From: Pseudomonadota bacterium
GTDB taxonomy: Bacteria; Pseudomonadota; Alphaproteobacteria; Sphingomonadales; Sphingomonadaceae
NCBI GenBank assembly: GCA_023394965.1
Contig: JAEWZX010000024.1
Span: forward strand, 1 to 64,000
DNA: 64,000 nucleotides
Reading direction: 5' to 3'
In this document: in pieces, positions 34,048 through 43,445 of the stretch
Layout of the letters: every line of letters starts with the position of its first letter
Position numbering within the stretch: the first letter of the stretch is position 1
Program-made: the position numbers and the translations under genes
Notes under the pieces: generated by a model
Database searches by the model: none
What the model saw: only the letters and a program-made list of their open reading frames with translations
Told to the model about the DNA's origin: nothing

Positions 34048-35767
34048 TCTTCTTGTTATCCTCCTGGTTTGGATGGGCTGTTGGGATCGGTGCCGAGCGG
34101 CCGTTGGCCGAGCCGTAAGCGTCGATGTGAAGCGTGCGAGTGGGGAAGGCGATTTCCACATCGAGTTCTTTCAGTTTCCGCATCAGCGCGAGGAGCAGAT
34201 CCTCCTGCATCTCGAGTGACTCCGCGAACGATGCAGTCCGGAAATAAGCGAATATCTCGATGTTGAGTGCGCTTTCGCCGAAACCAATGAAGCGTGCGCG
34301 AGCATCTTCTTCGAGGACATGATCGTTTTCCGCCAAGATTGTCCGGAACGCAGCCAGAACCTCGCTCATCTTCTCGGCATCCGTGTCGTAGCTGACCCCG
34401 ACCACGTGCTTGAAGAGGAACTGGTCGCGAGCAGAAAAATTCTCGATCTTCTCGCCGGCAAGAAATCCGTTGGGGATCGTTACCAGCGTCCGGTTGATCG
34501 TGCGCACACGGGTCGAGCGCATGCCGACATCCTCGACCGTGCCGAACGTATCACCGATCTGGGCAGCGTCGCCTACTTGCACCGGATGATCTCCAATGAT
34601 CGTGACAGATCCGACCAGATTCTCGATCGTTTTCTGCGCGCCGAGCGCCAAGGCGAGCCCGCCGATGCCGAGAGCAGCGATACCGGTGGTTACGTCGACA
34701 CCGAACGTATCGAGCACACCGATGAAGATCATGACCAGCAATGTGAGCTTGGCGATCCGCCGCAACAGCGTGATGACCGATGCGGCCTGGCGCCGCTCCG
34801 CTCTGTTCATTCTTTCGCTCGCCATCCGCGCGACAGCATCGATCAACCTTAACAGAAACCAGCCAAGGGATAACCACGCCGCGATACCTGCGCCGCGCAG
34901 CAGTTGCTGGCGAGCAATGATCGAGGCCTCCATGGTGCCTGCAACATGGAAGAAGGCGATTGTCGCCACGTAGAGCGCTAGCGGTGGGAGAGCGGCGTGG
35001 ATGAGACGAAAGACGGTGCTGCTGCTGTGTTCGGGAATGAGTCGCCGCAGGACCGAGATAATTGCAGACGCGAGCAGGCGTAGCGCCGCGAAAAGCGCGA
35101 CCGCCACTCCGATCAGCAAAAGCCAGTCCAGGACTGGCGCGCCGGCGACTTCGATCGCCTTTTCCTCGCTCTGTTCCGCGACTTCAGGTGAAGGCGACCA
35201 GTCTTCGAGGGCCGATACTGTTTCCGGCGAAAGCCGCCATTGCAGCAATTTTCCTTCCCCAGCGGCAACGCGCTGCAGGATAATAGGCTGCTCGGAACCT
35301 TCGAGCTGGAACGTGCCGACTTGCTCCAGGAGGGGATCGAGTCCGTCCTCTAAGTCGCCGTCGGGAGTGTTGGAAAGCACGGCAAAGGGTCGAAGCATTC
35401 CCCCGCTGTCGAGCGCGAGTTTCAATTTTCGAGCGAGATCTGCACCTTGAGCCAGTCCTTCCGACGCGTCGGTCGCTTGCGAGCCTTCATCGTCTAGGGG
35501 CAGCGTGGCCGGATCGGGAGTGCCGGCGAAATAGCGCGCGGCCCGCTCGTAGTCCTCGGCGGCAAGGGCGTTCAGCAGCGCTGTCACGCTAGAGCGCGGC
35601 GTTTGCCTTTCGAATGTATCTACCGGAGCTTCGGTTTGCGCTGTTTCGGAAGGCTCAGGCCTCGGAAGCTGGGCTTGCGCAACTGTCGCCCCCGCAAGAA
35701 GAGCCACGACCGCAACTGCGTGAACAAGGAAACGCCGAAAGATCGAACAAATTGGGTTGGATTTCAT
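34031..35767 (-). CDS. MscS-family mechanosensitive channel with long periplasmic domain
   Basis: 578 residues. Signal peptide (VAVVALLAGATVAQA), a periplasmic N-domain to about residue 205, then four or more hydrophobic helices, and the pore helix plus MscS beta domain (VTTGIAALGIGGLALALGAQ, ENLVGSVTIIGDHPVQVGD, RSTRVRTINRTLVTIPNG). The C-terminal alpha/beta domain is present (EIFAYFRTASFAE). Relatives release ions on membrane tension or modulate envelope stress. Its ATG overlaps the hslJ stop by 4 bp, so it is translationally coupled. Confidence 0.9.
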   Translation of the reverse strand: MKSNPICSIFRRFLVHAVAVVALLAGATVAQAQLPRPEPSETAQTEAPVDTFERQTPRSSVTALLNALAAEDYERAARYFAGTPDPATLPLDDEGSQATDASEGLAQGADLARKLKLALDSGGMLRPFAVLSNTPDGDLEDGLDPLLEQVGTFQLEGSEQPIILQRVAAGEGKLLQWRLSPETVSALEDWSPSPEVAEQSEEKAIEVAGAPVLDWLLLIGVAVALFAALRLLASAIISVLRRLIPEHSSSTVFRLIHAALPPLALYVATIAFFHVAGTMEASIIARQQLLRGAGIAAWLSLGWFLLRLIDAVARMASERMNRAERRQAASVITLLRRIAKLTLLVMIFIGVLDTFGVDVTTGIAALGIGGLALALGAQKTIENLVGSVTIIGDHPVQVGDAAQIGDTFGTVEDVGMRSTRVRTINRTLVTIPNGFLAGEKIENFSARDQFLFKHVVGVSYDTDAEKMSEVLAAFRTILAENDHVLEEDARARFIGFGESALNIEIFAYFRTASFAESLEMQEDLLLALMRKLKELDVEIAFPTRTLHIDAYGSANGRSAPIPTAHPNQEDNKKNDGEM

Positions 35768-36183
35768 GGTCGCCTCTTGTGGGACTGCGCAAAAACCAAC
35801 GGCTGGTTGCCATCCTGCAACACGAGGGCGCCGGTCGGATCGAAGCGGTAGCTATTGATCGACTCAATGGCTCCTAGGAAGACCCGTTCCTGATACATCA
35901 GCGCTTCAGGACAGACTTTACGCGTCGTCGTTGCGACGTTGATCGTCTTGGCCGAGCCATCGACGCGGTATCGGCCGAGAAGGAGATTGCATCCTGTCGA
36001 GCCAGAAAGCTGCCCGTCATGTTCCAGGACCAGTTCGATACGCGAATAATCGATGATCCCGCGCCCGGCGATGTCTTCCACGATCCAGGCTCCGGCGAGC
36101 GGCTCCATTGACTTCGGGACGCCCGTGCACCCCGAGATACAAAACATCGCTGTGATGCCGACCATTCTCACAGGTGAGATCAT
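35764..36183 (-). CDS. META/HslJ-domain lipoprotein
   Basis: 139 residues from the ATG at 36181-36183, which overlaps the eamA stop (ATGA). Lipoprotein-like start (GITAMFCISGC). The META domain shows GAWIVEDIAGRG, LSGSTGCNLLLGRYRVDG and TTTRKVCPEALMYQERVF, with the two conserved Cys. HslJ is a heat-inducible outer membrane protein linked to novobiocin resistance in E. coli. Second gene of the four-gene operon. Confidence 0.88.
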   Translation of the reverse strand: MISPVRMVGITAMFCISGCTGVPKSMEPLAGAWIVEDIAGRGIIDYSRIELVLEHDGQLSGSTGCNLLLGRYRVDGSAKTINVATTTRKVCPEALMYQERVFLGAIESINSYRFDPTGALVLQDGNQPLVFAQSHKRRP

Positions 36184-37124
36184 GGCGACGTTTCCGTCAT
36201 AGGCCGATCGGTCAATCGAACAGGCGTCCTGACCAGTCTGCGCATAAGAAGTCTGTCCACCAGCCGCGGCAGTGAAGCGATGATTACGCCGGCTAGGATC
36301 ACGAGCGCACCGACCACGTCGGACAGGCCGAAAATTTCGCCCGCTGCATACCCGAACAACCCACCAAAGACTGGTTCGAGCGCGTAGATGATTGCGGCGC
36401 GCGAGGAATCGACCCGGGCCTGGGCCCAGCTCATCGCAAACTGAATGTAGGCGGTAGCAATACCATAGCCCACAACAACCCAGAGCAATGTAGGTGATGC
36501 AACCGGCATGGATTCCCCTGTGGCGAGCGCGAAGGCAGCGCACAGAAGCGTGGTGGTGGTCATCATCACGAACGCGATCCGTAGGGGATTAGCTCGGCGG
36601 ACGAAGTATCCAAGGATGACGACCTCTACCGCGATCGCGACGGCACCAACGATGGAAAGTGTATCGCCGTAGCTAAGGGTGATGTCGGCTGGCGACAGAC
36701 CCGACATGATAGCTACGCCGAGGCAGGCCAGGACCACTCCGATCCAGATCCCGGCAGCTGCGCGTTGGCGAAAAAACAGCAGCTGAAGCACAGGAACAAG
36801 CGGCACGTAGAGTGCGGAAAGAAACGCCACGCGTCCGGTGTCAGTGGTTTGCAGCGCATAGGCCTGTGCGCCATAAGCGATGCACGCAGTAGCGGCGACG
36901 ACGATACCGGCAACCATCTCGGTTGCACTAATTCCGCGCGTCGCACGCGGCAGGACAAGCGCGAAGACCATGGTTGCCATCAGATAACGTAGGGCGACGA
37001 AACCGAGCGGCCCTGTAAATTCCATGCCGATCTTGGTCGCGAGAAAGCTCGCGCCCCAAAGCACCGATGCAGCAAGCAAAGCGAGCTCGGGAACAATACG
37101 ACGGGAGATGTGCAGTCTCTGCAT
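36180..37124 (-). CDS. EamA/DMT-family transporter
   Basis: 314 residues from the ATG at 37122-37124 (AGGAAG upstream); the longer open frame has no membrane or family character upstream. Ten hydrophobic segments in two repeats, with the first EamA repeat ALLAASVLWGASFLATKIG and the second around YALEPVFGGLFGYAAGE. Exporters of amino acids or other metabolites. Divergent from an Lrp regulator, a common arrangement for amino acid exporters. Confidence 0.88.
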   Translation of the reverse strand: MQRLHISRRIVPELALLAASVLWGASFLATKIGMEFTGPLGFVALRYLMATMVFALVLPRATRGISATEMVAGIVVAATACIAYGAQAYALQTTDTGRVAFLSALYVPLVPVLQLLFFRQRAAAGIWIGVVLACLGVAIMSGLSPADITLSYGDTLSIVGAVAIAVEVVILGYFVRRANPLRIAFVMMTTTTLLCAAFALATGESMPVASPTLLWVVVGYGIATAYIQFAMSWAQARVDSSRAAIIYALEPVFGGLFGYAAGEIFGLSDVVGALVILAGVIIASLPRLVDRLLMRRLVRTPVRLTDRPMTETSP

Positions 37125-37267
37125 GCCGACTTCCTGTCTCGCTATAGCCAATAGAATGAGCGCCGCAGATCTTGCGGCGCTTCGACTGCAAATATAGAGG
37201 ATGGAAAGCTGTATTTCCCTTCGAAGTTTTCGCCCCGCGCAATAGAATCTGCGGAAAGGAGACGATC

Positions 37268-37747
37268 GTGCCGCAGAAACCCTCGCTTGACCGAATCGAC
37301 CGCAAGATCCTCGACATCCTTCAGCGCGATGGCCGGATTTCCAATCAGCGTCTTTCCGAGGCGGTGGCTCTTTCACCGAGTGCTTGTCTCGCGCGCCTGC
37401 GCAGGCTGGAGAAAGAAGAGGTCATCACGGGCTACAAGGCCCAGGTCGATGCAGCCAAGCTGGGCCCTAATCTTACGGTATTCGCCGAAATTGTCGCTTC
37501 GGCACATGATCCTGCAAGCACGCGAAGGATCGAACAGGCACTCGCCGACATCCCCGAAGCCATCGAGGCTTATCAGGTGAGCGGGAGCTATGATTTTCTG
37601 GTTCGTTTCCTCGTTCCGGACATGGAGTTTTGGACCAATGTGGCTGACGAGTTGGCCGATGGGGAACTCAAGATCGAAACCGTTCGAACCGTGGCCGTCA
37701 TGCGCCGGATAAAGGGATGGGTTGGGGTTCCTCTAGGACCGACCTAA
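37268..37747 (+). CDS. Lrp/AsnC-family transcriptional regulator
   Basis: 159 residues from the GTG at 37268 with AAAGGAGA upstream. N-terminal HTH (LDRIDRKILDILQRDGRISN, LSEAVALSPSACLARLRRLE) followed by the RAM effector domain (YQVSGSYDFLVRFLVPDME). Likely controls the divergent EamA exporter in response to an amino acid. The shared spacer is 37125-37267. Confidence 0.9.
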   Translation: MPQKPSLDRIDRKILDILQRDGRISNQRLSEAVALSPSACLARLRRLEKEEVITGYKAQVDAAKLGPNLTVFAEIVASAHDPASTRRIEQALADIPEAIEAYQVSGSYDFLVRFLVPDMEFWTNVADELADGELKIETVRTVAVMRRIKGWVGVPLGPT

Positions 37748-37937
37748 TTCTCGCGTCGCTGATACGCGCGGCTTGCTGGATGGATACGGCACTAAATTTG
37801 GCACGTTCGGTATCGCCCGGGGTCCTCGGAGGTGCGCCAGACCGAGGATCTTTGAATGATAATCCAGCGCGCATGGACGCGGACTGGAACCTCTCCGCTA
37901 ATTTTGATTAAGTGACCAAAATACAGCGGAGTTTGGG

Positions 37938-38420
37938 ATGTTTGAACAGTTTCTGGGGCCTGACCATTTCGACATCATGCCTCACCTTGTCGCGATTGGC
38001 ATGGCCTATCTTCTGGCATTCCCGATCGGCTGGAACAGGGAAAAATCGGAAAGGAGTGCGGGGCTTCGGACCTTCCCGCTCGTCGCTGTTGCCAGTTGCG
38101 GGTTTATCCAGGCTGCCGAGTCCATGACCGCAGATACTCCAGAGGCGATGGCCCGCATTGTCGAAGGTCTGATAACCGGCATGGGCTTTATCGGAGGCGG
38201 AGCCATTTTACGTCTCAAGGATTCGGTCAAGGGCACCGCCACCGCTGCCAGCCTCTGGATTACCGGGGCTATCGGAGCGTCGGTTGGTCTTGGCAGCCTC
38301 GATGTGGCAATCATGCTTTCTGTCATAACCGTCACTACACTTTGGATCATGGCGCCGCTTAAGCATCTCGGTCATCTTGAACATGAGGATAGAGCCGACG
38401 AAGATCGCGAGAAGCAGTAA
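37938..38420 (+). CDS. MgtC-family membrane protein
   Basis: 160 residues. Five hydrophobic helices with MgtC markers FPIGWNREK, GLRTFPLVAVASCGFIQA, GLITGMGFIGGGAILR and GTATAASLWITGAIGASVG. Lacks the ACT-like C-terminal domain of Salmonella MgtC and ends in a charged tail. MgtC proteins modulate F1Fo ATPase or act under low magnesium; this shorter type is widespread and less defined. Confidence 0.9.
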   Translation: MFEQFLGPDHFDIMPHLVAIGMAYLLAFPIGWNREKSERSAGLRTFPLVAVASCGFIQAAESMTADTPEAMARIVEGLITGMGFIGGGAILRLKDSVKGTATAASLWITGAIGASVGLGSLDVAIMLSVITVTTLWIMAPLKHLGHLEHEDRADEDREKQ

Positions 38421-38460
38421 TATCAGCCAACGTTTTCTTGCGATGCGTCGGCTGATATTA
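38418..38460 (+). terminator. Possible terminator of mgtC-like gene
   Basis: An 11-bp perfect stem TAATATCAGCC/GGCTGATATTA (38418-38428, 38450-38460) closes a 21-nt loop and overlaps the stop codon of the preceding gene. There is no T-run, so termination efficiency is uncertain; it may instead be an RNA-stabilising element. Confidence 0.4.
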
Positions 38461-38676
38461 TCACATTATGATCGCGCTGATGACGCTGATTCCTATTCCG
38501 AAGAATGCGACGGCTGCCGGAACAATGAGCACTTGGCCATAAACTTCCTTGCACGCCAGCGGCCCGTAAGCAGTTTGCAGGACGGTGCTCCGGACGATCG
38601 AGTGTCCGTCGTCAGAACATTTGGCACAACTCGCGGCGTAGCTTAGCGGAGTATGGGCCTCGTCTGGGGTTGATGT

Positions 38677-39657
38677 TTAGGCGGCGAGCCTGCGGTGTTG
38701 CAAGCGCCGATATTGGAGTGTCTGTCGCTTGATCCTTTCTCGTTGCTTGATGATGGCCGGTGTCCTGCCGAAGTAGGCATCGGCAGGCGTCACATTGTCG
38801 AGGCTCTCGTGGTAGCGCTGGTGGTTGTAGTGCTCGATGAACGCCTCGATCTGCTGTTCGAGATCGCCGGGCAGGCAGTAGTTCTCCAGCAGGACGCGGT
38901 TTTTGAGCGTCTGGTGCCAGCGCTCGATCTTGCCCTGGGTCTGCGGATGGAAGGGCGCGCCGCGCACGTGGTCCATTTGCTTGGCACCAAGATAATCGGC
39001 CAGTTCGCCCGCGATGTAACTGGGTCCATTGTCCGACAGCAGGCGCGGCCTGTGCAGCACATTGGCATGATCGCAGCCTGAGGCGGCCAAGGCCATATCG
39101 AGCGTATCGGTGACGTCGCTGGCACACATGGTGGAGCACAGCCGCCAGGCGATGATGTAGCGCGAGTAATCGTCCAGCACGGTCGAGAGATAGACCCAGC
39201 CCCACCCGATGATCTTGAAGTAGGTGAAGTCCGTCTGCCACAGCTCGTTGGACCGCGTGGTCTTCGTGTGGAACGCCTCTGCTGCCTTGATCACAGTGTA
39301 GGCCGGGCTGGTGATCAGATCATGGACCTTGAGCAGCCGGTAAACCGTGGCTTCGGACACGAAGTAGCGCTTCTCGTCGGTGAAGCGCACTGCCAGTTCG
39401 CGCGGGGATAGATCGGTCTGCCCCAGCGCGAGTCCGACGATCTGCTGCTGGACGTCCTCGCCGATGCGGTTCCACACCCGGCTCGGCACTGAGGGGCGAT
39501 CCTGAAGCGCTTCCGGCCCGCCTTCGAGGTAACGGTCATACCAGCGGTAGAAGGTCCGCCGCGCCACGCCGAGCTGGTCCAGAGTGCGCTTGGCGGGCAG
39601 GTGCGACTGCTCGACGATCCGGATGATCTCCAGCTTCTCGGATGCGGGATACCTCAT
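38677..39657 (-). CDS. IS3-family transposase OrfB
   Basis: 326 residues. Helix-turn-helix EKLEIIRIVEQSHLPAKRTL and FYRWYDRYLEGG, then the rve integrase core: DFTYFKIIGWGWVYLSTVLDDYS, LLSDNGPSY and FHPQTQGKIERWHQTLKNR (DDE with spacing as in IS3). OrfB starts inside the end of OrfA (ATGA overlap at 39654-39657). A run A7G on the coding strand at 39687-39694 is the likely -1 frameshift site to make OrfAB. Position within the island marks it as accessory. Confidence 0.88.
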   Translation of the reverse strand: MRYPASEKLEIIRIVEQSHLPAKRTLDQLGVARRTFYRWYDRYLEGGPEALQDRPSVPSRVWNRIGEDVQQQIVGLALGQTDLSPRELAVRFTDEKRYFVSEATVYRLLKVHDLITSPAYTVIKAAEAFHTKTTRSNELWQTDFTYFKIIGWGWVYLSTVLDDYSRYIIAWRLCSTMCASDVTDTLDMALAASGCDHANVLHRPRLLSDNGPSYIAGELADYLGAKQMDHVRGAPFHPQTQGKIERWHQTLKNRVLLENYCLPGDLEQQIEAFIEHYNHQRYHESLDNVTPADAYFGRTPAIIKQRERIKRQTLQYRRLQHRRLAA

Positions 39658-39861
39658 TCGTCGTCTCCCCCAAGCCCGGTCATGCTTTTTTTGAGCAGAC
39701 GGTTCTCCAGAGTGAGGTCGGCAACGCATTCCTTCAGATCGCGGGCCTCGCGGCGTAGGGCGCCGTCCGACCGGAAGCAGTTGGGCGCCTTCCTGACCAG
39801 CGCCATCGCCGCCTGGAGCCGGTCGGTGACGCTCTTCCGAAAGGGTGAAGTCTCGCCGGCC
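39654..39861 (-). pseudogene. Truncated IS3 OrfA
   Basis: The reverse frame encodes FRKSVTDRLQAAMALVRKA, EARDLKECVADLTLENRLLKK and ends GLGGDDE, a normal OrfA coiled-coil end. It is cut upstream by an in-frame TAG at 39862-39864 and no OrfA start is visible, so the element has lost its 5' end and should not transpose by itself. Confidence 0.7.
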
Positions 39862-39864
39862 TAC

Positions 39865-40270
39865 GCAGGCATCAGCCCTCTTCGCAGGACCGCCAAGATG
39901 GGTGACGGAATCTGGCGCAATCGGTCCTTGACGAGGCCGCAACAGCGTTAACGCTGATCGGTCGTCTCGTGAAATCCGGGCACGGATATCGCGAACGTCC
40001 AAAGATCGTCGCTGCCGTAGCCTGAGGTCGACCGAATCTGGAGCCGAACAATCCGTCCTCTTTGCCACCGTCCGGCAGCAATGAGGACAGCACGTGAGCC
40101 TGCTTGTCGAACGCGGCAGCCAGCCGCAGTCGGTCGAGGGTGTCCGAGTCCACTTTAACGAGAATCTGGCCACCGATCCGGTTCGAGCGAAATGCGCACC
40201 ATTGCTAATGTCTGCCTCTGCCACTTCGATGATCACAAGCTGCCAGTCTGCTTGCGGCCCAGAATTGGAC
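39865..40270 (-). other. Region of unidentified gene debris upstream of IS3-like element
   Basis: About 400 bp without an intact gene. Minus-strand fragments such as DTLDRLRLAAAFDKQAHVL and VKDRLRQIPSPILAVLRRG lie in different frames and have no clear start. It probably holds the other side of the IS3 insertion and the broken target gene. No hairpin or RNA gene was found. Confidence 0.35.
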
Positions 40271-40696
40271 TCAGTTTCTAGTGGAGACCCTTTCTGTTGC
40301 TTCGCGGATATCTTGCTCTGAATAGGGCGGTTCAGTGCCATTTTGACCTGGCCGGTAATCTGGATATTCACCGCACTTCACCCACCGTCCTTCGCCGATT
40401 TCGCCAGGACACCAGCCGCGTTTTTCCAAATCTATTAAAAGTTTTCGCCTATTATTACATGCTCGCATTGTTTCCGGGGCGTCGCCGTGTCCACCTCGGC
40501 AGCGCGCATTCTCAGAGGCCGCCCTTTTCATCAAGGATTTGACCTTCAAGGCACCTTTGCCAATGCCGATATCTCCATCGGCTGCGCTTTGGTCTACGGC
40601 GGTGCTTTTTCTGTGACGCAACTGGTCCTGCTCCTGCGGACCGCAACTTGCCATGAGCACGATCGGTAAGATGAGGGCTGCAAAATCTCCGCGCAT
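40271..40696 (-). CDS. Small lipoprotein, unknown function
   Basis: 141 residues. Lipobox-like LIVLMASC is approximated by ALILPIVLMASC near the N-terminus. The middle carries ENARCRGGHGDAPETMRACNN and LIDLEKRGWCPGEIGEGRWVKC, with several Cys that may form disulfides. The last residues (YSEQDIREATERV) may be extended by the nearby rearrangement. No family identified. Confidence 0.5.
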   Translation of the reverse strand: MRGDFAALILPIVLMASCGPQEQDQLRHRKSTAVDQSAADGDIGIGKGALKVKSLMKRAASENARCRGGHGDAPETMRACNNRRKLLIDLEKRGWCPGEIGEGRWVKCGEYPDYRPGQNGTEPPYSEQDIREATERVSTRN

Positions 40697-40872
40697 ACAA
40701 ACAAATTGTCACATTCTCCTGATGTCTGCAATGGGTCGTAAGCCGCATGGCTCCTTCGCGCGTCAGGACCGCCAGGAGAAGACGGCCAGCTAACGGCCCA
40801 TGATCTGTCAGCTTTGACTTGAGCCCAGGATGGAGAACAGTCAGTTCGATCCTGGTTCGGTGCGATCTCGTA

Positions 40873-42288
40873 TCATCGCTTGCCAGATTCCGGCGTAACT
40901 GAATCGCCTTCGAGGAAAGCGCCCACCGCCGTCGCAAACGCTTCCGGCGCTGTCATCAGGATAAAATGGGGCGCCTGTTCGACCGGGATTAGTTTTATGT
41001 CCCCGGCGGTTTTCAAGGCTGCGACATGTTCTTCAGCCCCATGGTATGGGGTTTTGGGATCAAGCGTGCCATGAAGGACGATCGTCCGAGGGAGCTTCTC
41101 GGGGGACTTCCCGAAGCTCGCATCCGGCTCATAGGTCGGGATCCCGCCTGACAGCAGCAGCGATGGCAGAGGGCTTGCAAAAAGGTTATTCTCCTCCTCG
41201 CTTTCAACCATCTCAGTTGTGAGGGTCGGACGGGCATTGTTCTCTGACCGGCTGATGAGACTTACCAGCGGGATGGATGAACCGCTCTGTGGATATTGTT
41301 GCAGCGAGGCCCCAATGCTCGCCAGCCGACCCATCGCGTATTCCAACCAGGCAGGATCGCCGGCCTGCAATCCAGCGATAACATCAGGGAGCATCACGCG
41401 CGTTTCGGGAAAGTCGAGCAGCGCTGCCAGTTTGTATCTGAGATTGGCACCGGCCAACTCATCGACATCGTCGCGCTCGAAAATTCGGCGGAGAGCCTGC
41501 TCTGCGCCGGCCCGAAAATAACGGCGGCAATCGGGACGCTCGTCGCATTTGCGCAGAACGGTGCGACCGACACTATCAGTCACGGCCGATCGGTGACTCA
41601 GATCGAGATCACCATTGCTTTCGAGCGGCACGAGAGAATCCAGAATTACGCCATCAAGATCGTCCTGCGCCTCTAGCGTCAGCATTCGAAGCGCCAGTTG
41701 CGTGCCGTAGGAGACGCCGTAGAGAAAAGTCGGTCCGCCAGTATCGAACCGAGTGATCAACAGATCGAGATCGTGCGCAGCATTCGAGATCGTAAAGGCC
41801 TTGGTCCGACCCGCCTCTTCACTCAGGGCATTGAAGCATGTGCCCCATTCTTCACCGGCAAGGGCGCTACCTGCCTCGCCCGAAGGATCCTCCTCTCTTG
41901 GGCAGAGCCTTGTGGAGAAGCCCGTCCCACGGTGATCGGGAACCAATACGTCGAATCCTGGAGCGGCCGCCCGGAGCGAATGCATAAAGGGGTAGAAAGA
42001 GGCTCCAGACTCTCCCGGTCCGCCCGCGACCAGCCATAGCTGACCTTCAGGATTGCCTTCGGCCGGAAATTTTCGGACAAAGAGCTCAATCGTTCCGGTG
42101 ATCCCATCGGTATGGTCAAGCGGCGCCTGGACACGCGCACATTCCGTATCCTCCAGTGATGGATGCGAACCAGAGTCTGCACACTTCGTGAACTCGCTGG
42201 ATGACAGGGCTTCCTGGGCAAGAGTAGCTGAGGCTGGAGTGAGAAGAGCGATTGAGAACGGTGCAAGGATACGAAAGACGACAGCCAC
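40873..42288 (-). CDS. Exported alpha/beta hydrolase with TAP-like C-terminus
   Basis: 471 residues from the GTG at 42286-42288 (GGAGC upstream), giving a signal peptide (VFRILAPFSIALLTPASATLAQE). A longer frame upstream lacks family character. Alpha/beta hydrolase fold: oxyanion region LWLVAGGPGESGASFYPF, DHRGTGFSTRLCP, nucleophile elbow GVSYGTQLALRM (Ser), and a C-terminal lobe with HGTLDPKTPYHGAEE and PHFIL (Asp and His). Similar to proline-iminopeptidase/tripeptidyl-peptidase-like exported hydrolases. Substrate unknown. Confidence 0.85.
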   Translation of the reverse strand: MAVVFRILAPFSIALLTPASATLAQEALSSSEFTKCADSGSHPSLEDTECARVQAPLDHTDGITGTIELFVRKFPAEGNPEGQLWLVAGGPGESGASFYPFMHSLRAAAPGFDVLVPDHRGTGFSTRLCPREEDPSGEAGSALAGEEWGTCFNALSEEAGRTKAFTISNAAHDLDLLITRFDTGGPTFLYGVSYGTQLALRMLTLEAQDDLDGVILDSLVPLESNGDLDLSHRSAVTDSVGRTVLRKCDERPDCRRYFRAGAEQALRRIFERDDVDELAGANLRYKLAALLDFPETRVMLPDVIAGLQAGDPAWLEYAMGRLASIGASLQQYPQSGSSIPLVSLISRSENNARPTLTTEMVESEEENNLFASPLPSLLLSGGIPTYEPDASFGKSPEKLPRTIVLHGTLDPKTPYHGAEEHVAALKTAGDIKLIPVEQAPHFILMTAPEAFATAVGAFLEGDSVTPESGKR

Positions 42289-42631
42289 TGTTAGCTCCAA
42301 GCTAAACGAAGAATGCCGGTTGCCTAATGAAGGGTCGGCGCTCGCGCAACCGGATCGGCCATGGGCTACAGTCAGGGCATTTTCTTCGGGTCCGCTCTTC
42401 GCAGTTGGCATCCTGCAAGCAGACTATCCGGTGTCGGCCCATGAGCGGACCCTTAGCGGGCGCGGTTAAACGACCACTTCGAGGTCATTAGCGACAGGAC
42501 AACATTCAGTTTCATCGTCGCCATACTTGCAAATCGGTTAACAGACCGTCGCTTGGCGAGTTTTTCACCCGATTTTAAGTTGGTTATAAGCTGCTAACAT
42601 TTAACGAAATGCGCCGGGTTTTGTTGGAGAA

Positions 42632-42832
42632 GTGGGGCCAATTTGTCATCGCGAAAAAGATAAAACCACGACCGCACTAGACGATCAATCCACGTCAAGC
42701 AGTTCGAGTGACAAGGCGGATTGGCAATGGCCGATAGCCTTTGCCTTCATGCTTGATGGCGAAAGGAGCAAAGTCACGGACGCAGCAGCCGAAGCGCTGA
42801 CGGAATTAGCCAGGACGCTTTCGCCACCCTGA
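42632..42832 (+). CDS. Possible small acidic protein (weak)
   Basis: 66 residues, Ser/Asp-rich start then WPIAFAFMLDGERSKVTDAAAEALTELARTL. The sequence looks protein-like but has no recognised domain, and its end overlaps the convergent membrane-protein gene at 42774. The preceding 42412-42631 is AT-rich and appears to hold only promoter-type sequence. Confidence 0.3.
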   Translation: MGPICHREKDKTTTALDDQSTSSSSSDKADWQWPIAFAFMLDGERSKVTDAAAEALTELARTLSPP

Positions 42833-43406
42833 ACGATCCGGCGATTGAGCAGCGGCTAGGAGGTTTAAAAGCGTCCGCCCGCCCAATGCGAGCGTCGGCT
42901 GTAGCGTTCACCATCAAATTCGAGATGATCTTTGTTGCGCTCACAGATGCTTTCGACAAGCTGCCGCAAACCGTCCTCATCTCCGCGAGCGTAGAGTTCC
43001 TGGCCTTGACCTTCGTCGCGGGAGCGGTGCGGGAATCATATTCTTCAAAGACCTGCATAAGGATCTCTAGGGGACTCTGTGGTTCTGGTTTCTTGGGCAG
43101 CGTGGTTTTGAATCCTTCGCCGCCGTCATCCTTCCCATAAGTCTCGGCTAGGGCTCGCTTTTCAGTCCAAACTACATAACCCCAGACTGCGGAGACGATC
43201 AGAACAACGCTCCCTGCGAACCACCACCACTGTTCGGCAGTCATCTTTTGCGCGACAACCAACACCCCCACGAGAACGGCGCCTAAGATGAGCATCACGC
43301 AGCCATTAGCTAAGCCAGACTTCACGGCCTGAGCACCGAACAGCAATATAAATATGATCACGACGAGGAGGATGACGACCAGCAACATAGATACACCCAT
43401 AGCCAT
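42774..43406 (-). CDS. Membrane protein, unknown function
   Basis: 210 residues. Three hydrophobic helices in the first 80 residues (MLLVVILLVVIIFILLFGAQ, CVMLILGAVLVGVLVVAQ, WWWFAGSVVLIVSAVWGYVVW), then a hydrophilic cytoplasmic domain with PKKPEPQSPLEILMQVFEEY and a conserved-looking CGSLSKASVSA. The last about 40 residues (from ADAFKPPSRC) look like read-through of a frameshift and may not be native. No family recognised. Confidence 0.55.
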   Translation of the reverse strand: MAMGVSMLLVVILLVVIIFILLFGAQAVKSGLANGCVMLILGAVLVGVLVVAQKMTAEQWWWFAGSVVLIVSAVWGYVVWTEKRALAETYGKDDGGEGFKTTLPKKPEPQSPLEILMQVFEEYDSRTAPATKVKARNSTLAEMRTVCGSLSKASVSATKIISNLMVNATADARIGRADAFKPPSRCSIAGSFRVAKASWLIPSALRLLRP

Positions 43407-43445
43407 CCATCGTGCAGGCGAACGAATTCTCGCCGGTTATTAAAG

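Noticed and set aside
38418..38460. Strong terminator after mgtC-like gene
   Set aside because: The stem is perfect but has a 21-nt loop and no T-run; kept only as a low-confidence feature.
39658..40371. N-terminal extension of the IS3 transposase frame
   Set aside because: The frame overlaps OrfA in another frame and the lipoprotein at 40271-40696; OrfB begins at 39657.
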